Assembly (NCBI RefSeq): GCF_024713945.1
Contig: NW_027461517.1
Location: 248,001 to 312,000 of the forward strand
DNA: 64,000 nucleotides
Direction: 5' to 3'
DNA from: Dermatophagoides farinae
Taxonomy: Eukaryota > Arthropoda > Arachnida > Sarcoptiformes > Pyroglyphidae
Shown: in pieces, positions 60,195 to 64,000 of the stretch
Layout of the letters: every line of letters begins with the position of its first letter
Position numbering within the stretch: position 1 is the stretch's first letter
Made by a program: the position numbers and the translations under genes
The notes under the pieces: model-generated
The model's input: only the letters and a program-made list of their open reading frames with translations
What the model was told of the DNA's origin: nothing
Database searches by the model: none

Positions 60195-61334
60195 TTACAG
60201 CATATTTTTGCGCATCAATATGGAGTCTCCAAAATCATAATATTCGCGCATAGAGATCCACTGTTTTTTGCTGGTTTCAAACAAGGAAGACATAATTTGG
60301 CAACCGAGCCAAGCTGCGCTTGATTTGTCTGGGTGCGCAGTCACGCTTAGAGCCGAAACAGAGTTGTTAAAATTTAGTTGGCAGAGTTCGTGGTACAGTC
60401 GGTCTTCAAATTTCTCAACCAAGGTTGCGCCGCCTGATGTTACAATATTCGAAGCCAGCGCAGCTCGCGAATCAATGGGAGCTTTTTTGAACACTGTGTT
60501 CACTATGTCTTGTAATTTGACTGATGATTGGTAAATTTCAGTGTTGTTGAACATGATTTCATTTGCATATATAACATCGTTGTTTAGTCTGATTTCCTGA
60601 ACGTTGTTCCGCAGCGTGATGCCGTCAGGCAAACGATATACGTATTCCAAATGCTTTTCAGATTCGCTTCTTGGATCAAAGCCAAAAGGCACCGAGCAGT
60701 AGGTTTCTTTGATGATTCGCACGACTTGTTCTTCATCAGACGTCGTCACCTTGTAGCCTTGATTCGACAGCAAATGCTGAATGTGCCGCGTTACCTGCTT
60801 GCCGCCGAAATCTTGCTTCTCCATAGTTGAGCTGATTATTGAACCTTCCACAATCGCAACTGCCTGAGTCACGCCGTCCCCTACTTCGAGCGATATGCCC
60901 GTAGTATACCCCGCGCTCATCATCGAAGCTACGTTTTGAAGTTGAAACGAAAGATAAGTTGCAGCATTCTCGTTGAAAAATTTTTCCAAGTAGTAAGTTT
61001 TCGTTTTAGTTTCCGTTTCCAGTGGAATAGCGATTATTATGTTTTGATCATTGGGGTTAAAACCTAACTTGCAAACGCTTTCCAGAATAAGGTCTAAGTC
61101 TTCATAGTCTCTTATTCTGCCATGCTCGATTCCATTATATATGTTAAGGTATTTTCTTTTTTCGATTGCCTCAATACACGCATACTTGTCGTCAAACTGC
61201 TGTCTCCGTTCTGCTTCCAATGAAATAAGCGGAGTTCCTATAATGGATGGCACTACGTATTGAGGCCCTTCCTCCTCAGAATTCCCTATTTTTACAAAAG
61301 CACTTCCAAGGTCACAAATTATCTTTTGACTCAT
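60195..61334 (-). CDS. Divergent actin-related protein
   Basis: 379 aa, the actin-fold length. Phosphate loop 1 is degenerate (MSQKIICDLGSAFVKIGNS), PSIIGTP is kept, phosphate loop 2 reads SLEVGDGVTQAVAIVEG, the adenosine region NIVTSGGATLVEKFEDRL is intact, and the C-terminus KKQWISMREYYDFG matches the MWISKQEYDE of actin and Arp1. Hydrophobic-loop and DNase-loop regions differ strongly from conventional actin. It could be Arp1 of dynactin, another Arp, or a highly derived actin. The name is left open. Confidence 0.7.
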   Translation of the reverse strand: MSQKIICDLGSAFVKIGNSEEEGPQYVVPSIIGTPLISLEAERRQQFDDKYACIEAIEKRKYLNIYNGIEHGRIRDYEDLDLILESVCKLGFNPNDQNIIIAIPLETETKTKTYYLEKFFNENAATYLSFQLQNVASMMSAGYTTGISLEVGDGVTQAVAIVEGSIISSTMEKQDFGGKQVTRHIQHLLSNQGYKVTTSDEEQVVRIIKETYCSVPFGFDPRSESEKHLEYVYRLPDGITLRNNVQEIRLNNDVIYANEIMFNNTEIYQSSVKLQDIVNTVFKKAPIDSRAALASNIVTSGGATLVEKFEDRLYHELCQLNFNNSVSALSVTAHPDKSSAAWLGCQIMSSLFETSKKQWISMREYYDFGDSILMRKNML

Positions 61335-61602
61335 TCTTTATCTAGATTATAAGAGATATTTGGAACGCGTTGTAGATCTTAACTATCAAAGCGTTTTGTT
61401 ATATTTATTTCAAAGCACTTATTAGATTAATAAGGTTTTTACATTATTATGCATTTATTTCTAAATATTTTAAGACATTCTTAAATGGGTCGCCTGCTAG
61501 TTCTGTTTTATTATCTGAAAAATTTTTTCAATTGTTTTTTAAAAAGGCAAATAAGCTTTGTTTCTAGTTAGAAATGGTGTAGGATTTGAACGCGCGATCG
61601 TC
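61335..61602. other. Spacer with ambiguous coding-like segments
   Basis: On the minus strand a TTTTTCAG is followed by an open stretch encoding NKTELAGDPFKNVLKYLEIN and then TAA (about 61512-61451), which looks like a last exon, but no compatible upstream donor was found. On the plus strand ATG 61485-61487 opens a 28-aa hydrophobic peptide. Neither is convincing alone. The spacer also holds the promoter of the actin-related gene. Confidence 0.3.
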
Positions 61603-63315
61603 TTAAAACTTTAAATTTCTTCTGTTTTTGTTTTCTTGCATTTTTTTTATCAAGTTGCTGATGTTTTGGCTGGAGTATTTGGAATCATAGGTGTTTAGAA
61701 ACTCAGCATTAGCATATTTGTTAGACAAACTGTCCTGGTTAATGTTTTCAAGGTTTGCATTGATGTTGTTCTTGTTGATTGTTGGAGAAGTAAAATCCAA
61801 GACTGTGCCGTTTGAATTCAGAGCTTCTCGAGGTGTTTCCGCATCAACTGAAGAGTTTTGTTCTTGTTCTTGTTTGTCACAGAACGTAAACACGTCTGGA
61901 ACTTTCTTAAACAAGTCGTTTTTCAAGGTTTTATTTCCTAAAGTTCGTGAATCTATCAGTTGTGAGAACAAAACGTCTCGGTAACCGAGTAGAAGTTTTG
62001 GTTTGTTGTTTATCTTTTCGAACATCTGGTTTTTTGCAGAACTGAAATTGCGCAGCTTTTTAGGTACAAGAGTCTTGTTTCTGAAACGGTTGACATCGTG
62101 GTTATCTGGGTTGTAGGCGGAAAGTGGCTTCGAAGATGGCTGCGAGTGGTTGATGCGCAAGTTGAACGACATGAAGTGGCGCACAATGTCAAAAGAAACC
62201 GGGTGTTGTATTTTTTCTTTTTCCCATTCGTATAATTCGTTCAACGAGTACTGTTCAAAAAATTTTAAATCGATTTCGTCGCTTAAAGCCACGTCGATTG
62301 GTCCTTTTTGACTGAAAAGTTTTTTGAAATCGATAGATTCTAGCCACGGATGCGATAAGATGTCGTAGATATTGGAAAAACGAGAGTTTTTCTCTGATAT
62401 GAGCTGCGCTATTAAATTCTGGACCTCGAAACTGAGCAAGTCAAAACCTTTGAGCTGATTGATTGTGTCCTTGTAGTTTTTTATTTCTGTTTTTATTTGT
62501 TCCTTTTCGTCTTCTTCGTCGTTGAAAGGAAGCCATCCCAAAAGTATTTCAAACAAAATTACCCCGAGCGACCAAAAGTCTGCGGTGCGGTTATAAGGTT
62601 CTTTTTTTTCAATAAGTTCCAACGCCATGTATTGGATCGTGCCAACTGGAGTGTAAAATTTTTCTGGGTACGAAACCCCGTAACTGTCTTTGGAATAGTT
62701 AGGTAAACGACGAGCTAAGCCAAAATCGCCCAGCTTGAGGTGACCTTTCGCAGTAATAAATATGTTCTCTGGTTTCAGATCCAGGTGTGCAAAGCCGATG
62801 CAGTCGTGCGTGAAACCCAACGCTAGCACAATTTCAGCAAAAATATACTTCGCTTCTTCTTCGGAGAAATACTTTTTTTTGATTAAGTGTGACATGAGGT
62901 CGCCGCCTGGGGCGTATTCCTGCAGGATATAAAAAAACTTGTTTTCATACCATACACATTCACCTTTGATAATAAAGTTGGCTGAATTCATTCTCATGTA
63001 GTTATATATACTCTGAAAAATATTCTTATCGAATTGGGAACCACAAGTTTCTTGGTAGTGTTTGATCATAGACTGGACGAGTCTCACGTAATTGTGCGCG
63101 GAAAAAAGCACTTCAATTTCTGTTATAACTTGTTGTACTGCTCGCGAATTAGTCAGGTCACACAGAGCTATTTGCTTGACCACGAACAGCCGGCCGTCCG
63201 TCAGATTTCTGACCAACCTGACTACGCACGATGAACCCTTCCCTATCAACGCCAGAGTTTCATATGCTCGAATAAATAACGGATAATCTTGTCTATTATG
63301 AATTATCCTTGACAT
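61603..63315 (-). CDS. AGC-like Ser/Thr protein kinase
   Basis: 570 aa. Kinase domain about 18-320: Gly loop IGKGSSCV (24-31), Lys47 in VVKQI, catalytic loop HLDLKPEN (His-Leu-Asp replaces His-Arg-Asp, Asp179 kept), DFG at 197-199, activation segment with TPVGTIQYMALE (ALE for APE), then DFWSLGVILFEIL. About 40 extra residues lie between the C-helix and strand 4, and the activation loop is extended, as in NDR/Rim15/MAST kinases. A C-terminal AGC-tail-like piece (IQHPVSFDIVRHFMSF) precedes a polar Asn/Ser-rich tail. Catalytic residues are intact, so it should be active, but HLD and ALE are unusual. Confidence 0.8.
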   Translation of the reverse strand: MSRIIHNRQDYPLFIRAYETLALIGKGSSCVVRLVRNLTDGRLFVVKQIALCDLTNSRAVQQVITEIEVLFSAHNYVRLVQSMIKHYQETCGSQFDKNIFQSIYNYMRMNSANFIIKGECVWYENKFFYILQEYAPGGDLMSHLIKKKYFSEEEAKYIFAEIVLALGFTHDCIGFAHLDLKPENIFITAKGHLKLGDFGLARRLPNYSKDSYGVSYPEKFYTPVGTIQYMALELIEKKEPYNRTADFWSLGVILFEILLGWLPFNDEEDEKEQIKTEIKNYKDTINQLKGFDLLSFEVQNLIAQLISEKNSRFSNIYDILSHPWLESIDFKKLFSQKGPIDVALSDEIDLKFFEQYSLNELYEWEKEKIQHPVSFDIVRHFMSFNLRINHSQPSSKPLSAYNPDNHDVNRFRNKTLVPKKLRNFSSAKNQMFEKINNKPKLLLGYRDVLFSQLIDSRTLGNKTLKNDLFKKVPDVFTFCDKQEQEQNSSVDAETPREALNSNGTVLDFTSPTINKNNINANLENINQDSLSNKYANAEFLNTYDSKYSSQNISNLIKKMQENKNRRNLKF

Positions 63316-63535
63316 TACGCATCATAACTCGATCTCTGAAGGAAAACAAATTAATACATTTTTTCTACATTAAACTAATTTGCTTCAATTTTAGAATTTC
63401 GCGGTGGGAAAAATTCTGACTAAATACCGAACCTGCAACTAATCTGAGCAACGAAGTCGAGTAAGAAATTCAATATTTTGTTGCTGCTTATTAGTTTATT
63501 TAATTTTTAGCGTAAGAAACAAATTCAATTTTTCT

Positions 63536-64000
63536 ATGATTGGGGCCCTAGTAATTTTTTCCAACAAGGGGAAAACGTTATTTCAAAGGCAATACCTACC
63601 AAACCTCAGTTTAAAAGCAATAAAAACTTCTTTTTTGGAAGCTATCAATCTGGCGGAGCTTAATACACGAGATCAACTGCTGACAGAATCTCAAGTGTAT
63701 TCGATTCAAAATGACTCGAAAATTTATAACCGGTTTGCAAATGCGTTTTTAAATGTCAGTTTAGAGCCGTGTACATTACCAGTATTCTCAGTAGATGGAA
63801 TGACTTTTTATTCTGTGAAAAAAGACTTAATTTTGTTAGCTGTTTGCCCGGAAAAAACGTTTGACGATGTCATTGTACTTAGTTTGTTGAACGAGCTGCC
63901 TGAGATATTTGAGCAGTCGTTGGGCGAATTTAGTGAGGAAAATATTAAGAACAATTTTGTACTGCTCTACCAGTTGGTGGAAGAGCTGATCGATGACGGA
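63536..64000 (+). CDS. AP-complex medium (mu) subunit, N-terminal part
   Basis: The frame opens at ATG 63536-63538 and runs off the window after 155 codons with no stop. MIGALVIFSNKGKTLFQRQYLPN matches the longin-type start of AP-1/AP-2 mu chains ([20 protein letters not shown]). EENIKNNFVLLYQLVEELID, at the window edge, is the near-invariant mu signature (SEENIKNNFVLIYELLDEI). Mu chains bind sorting signals in clathrin adaptors. The loop before the middle strand is about 20 residues longer than usual. AP-1 versus AP-2 cannot be decided from this part. Confidence 0.85.
   Translation, partial: MIGALVIFSNKGKTLFQRQYLPNLSLKAIKTSFLEAINLAELNTRDQLLTESQVYSIQNDSKIYNRFANAFLNVSLEPCTLPVFSVDGMTFYSVKKDLILLAVCPEKTFDDVIVLSLLNELPEIFEQSLGEFSEENIKNNFVLLYQLVEELIDDG

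Noticed and set aside
61560-61600. Sequence resembling the T arm of a tRNA downstream of the kinase
   Set aside because: The stem halves do not pair and no acceptor or anticodon arm is present.

Overview
This is a compact, A+T-rich nuclear segment of a single-celled eukaryote. Eukaryote-only genes show this directly: uS19 (RPS15), eL39, polyubiquitin, Bud23, TFIIB, FACT Pob3, Snu13, SF3B2, U3 protein Rrp9, exosome Rrp40, DEAH helicase Prp43, an AP-complex mu chain, and tRNAs without an encoded CCA. About fifty-five genes lie in 64 kb on both strands, often with under 100 bp between them; some convergent pairs share stop-codon bases. At least sixteen spliceosomal introns can be read from frame continuity, and fourteen of them are only 27-34 nt long (GTAAGT-like donor, TAG acceptor). 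Proteins are strongly diverged, and several orphan genes encode secreted, often cysteine-rich products. This fits a genome-compacted, probably parasitic protist. A PA28 proteasome activator argues against yeast-like fungi and microsporidia. Short-intron protist lineages such as ascetosporean Rhizaria are possible, but I cannot place the organism from the sequence.

Layout. 1-10.5 kb is RNA and protein housekeeping: uS19, Bud23, an LSm protein, polyubiquitin, Rrp40, GPN2, Rrp9, Prp43 and Ubc13. 10.8-19.7 kb holds a Lys/Ser-rich orphan, a 1128-aa cysteine-desulfurase/TtcA-type tRNA-thiolation fusion, a CDV3-like protein and two orphans. 19.8-35.1 kb holds a SNARE-like protein, Pob3, a degenerate ARF-like GTPase, Snu13, guanylate kinase, SF3B2, PA28 and a nucleotidyltransferase, with secreted orphans between them. 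35.2-40.2 kb holds a PSI-like secreted protein, three tRNAs, dephospho-CoA kinase and the loosest intergenic stretch. 40.2-57.4 kb holds NAP1/SET, large helical orphans, eL39, YL1-like, TFIIB, a secreted PH-like protein, choline/ethanolamine kinase and a secreted knottin-like protein. 57.5-64 kb holds a NatA auxiliary-like TPR protein, an actin-related protein, an AGC-like kinase and the start of an AP mu subunit.

Functional themes. Ribosome biogenesis and RNA surveillance (Bud23, Rrp9, Rrp40, Prp43, Snu13), chromatin and transcription (Pob3, NAP1, YL1-like, TFIIB, GPN2) and ubiquitin/proteasome (polyubiquitin, Ubc13, PA28) are well represented. The most unusual items are the self-contained sulfur-donor/tRNA-thiolase fusion, the secreted orphans whose signal peptide occupies its own exon, the two genes split by exactly one surplus A in a poly(A) tract, and the repeated TTAA stop-codon overlaps between convergent genes.
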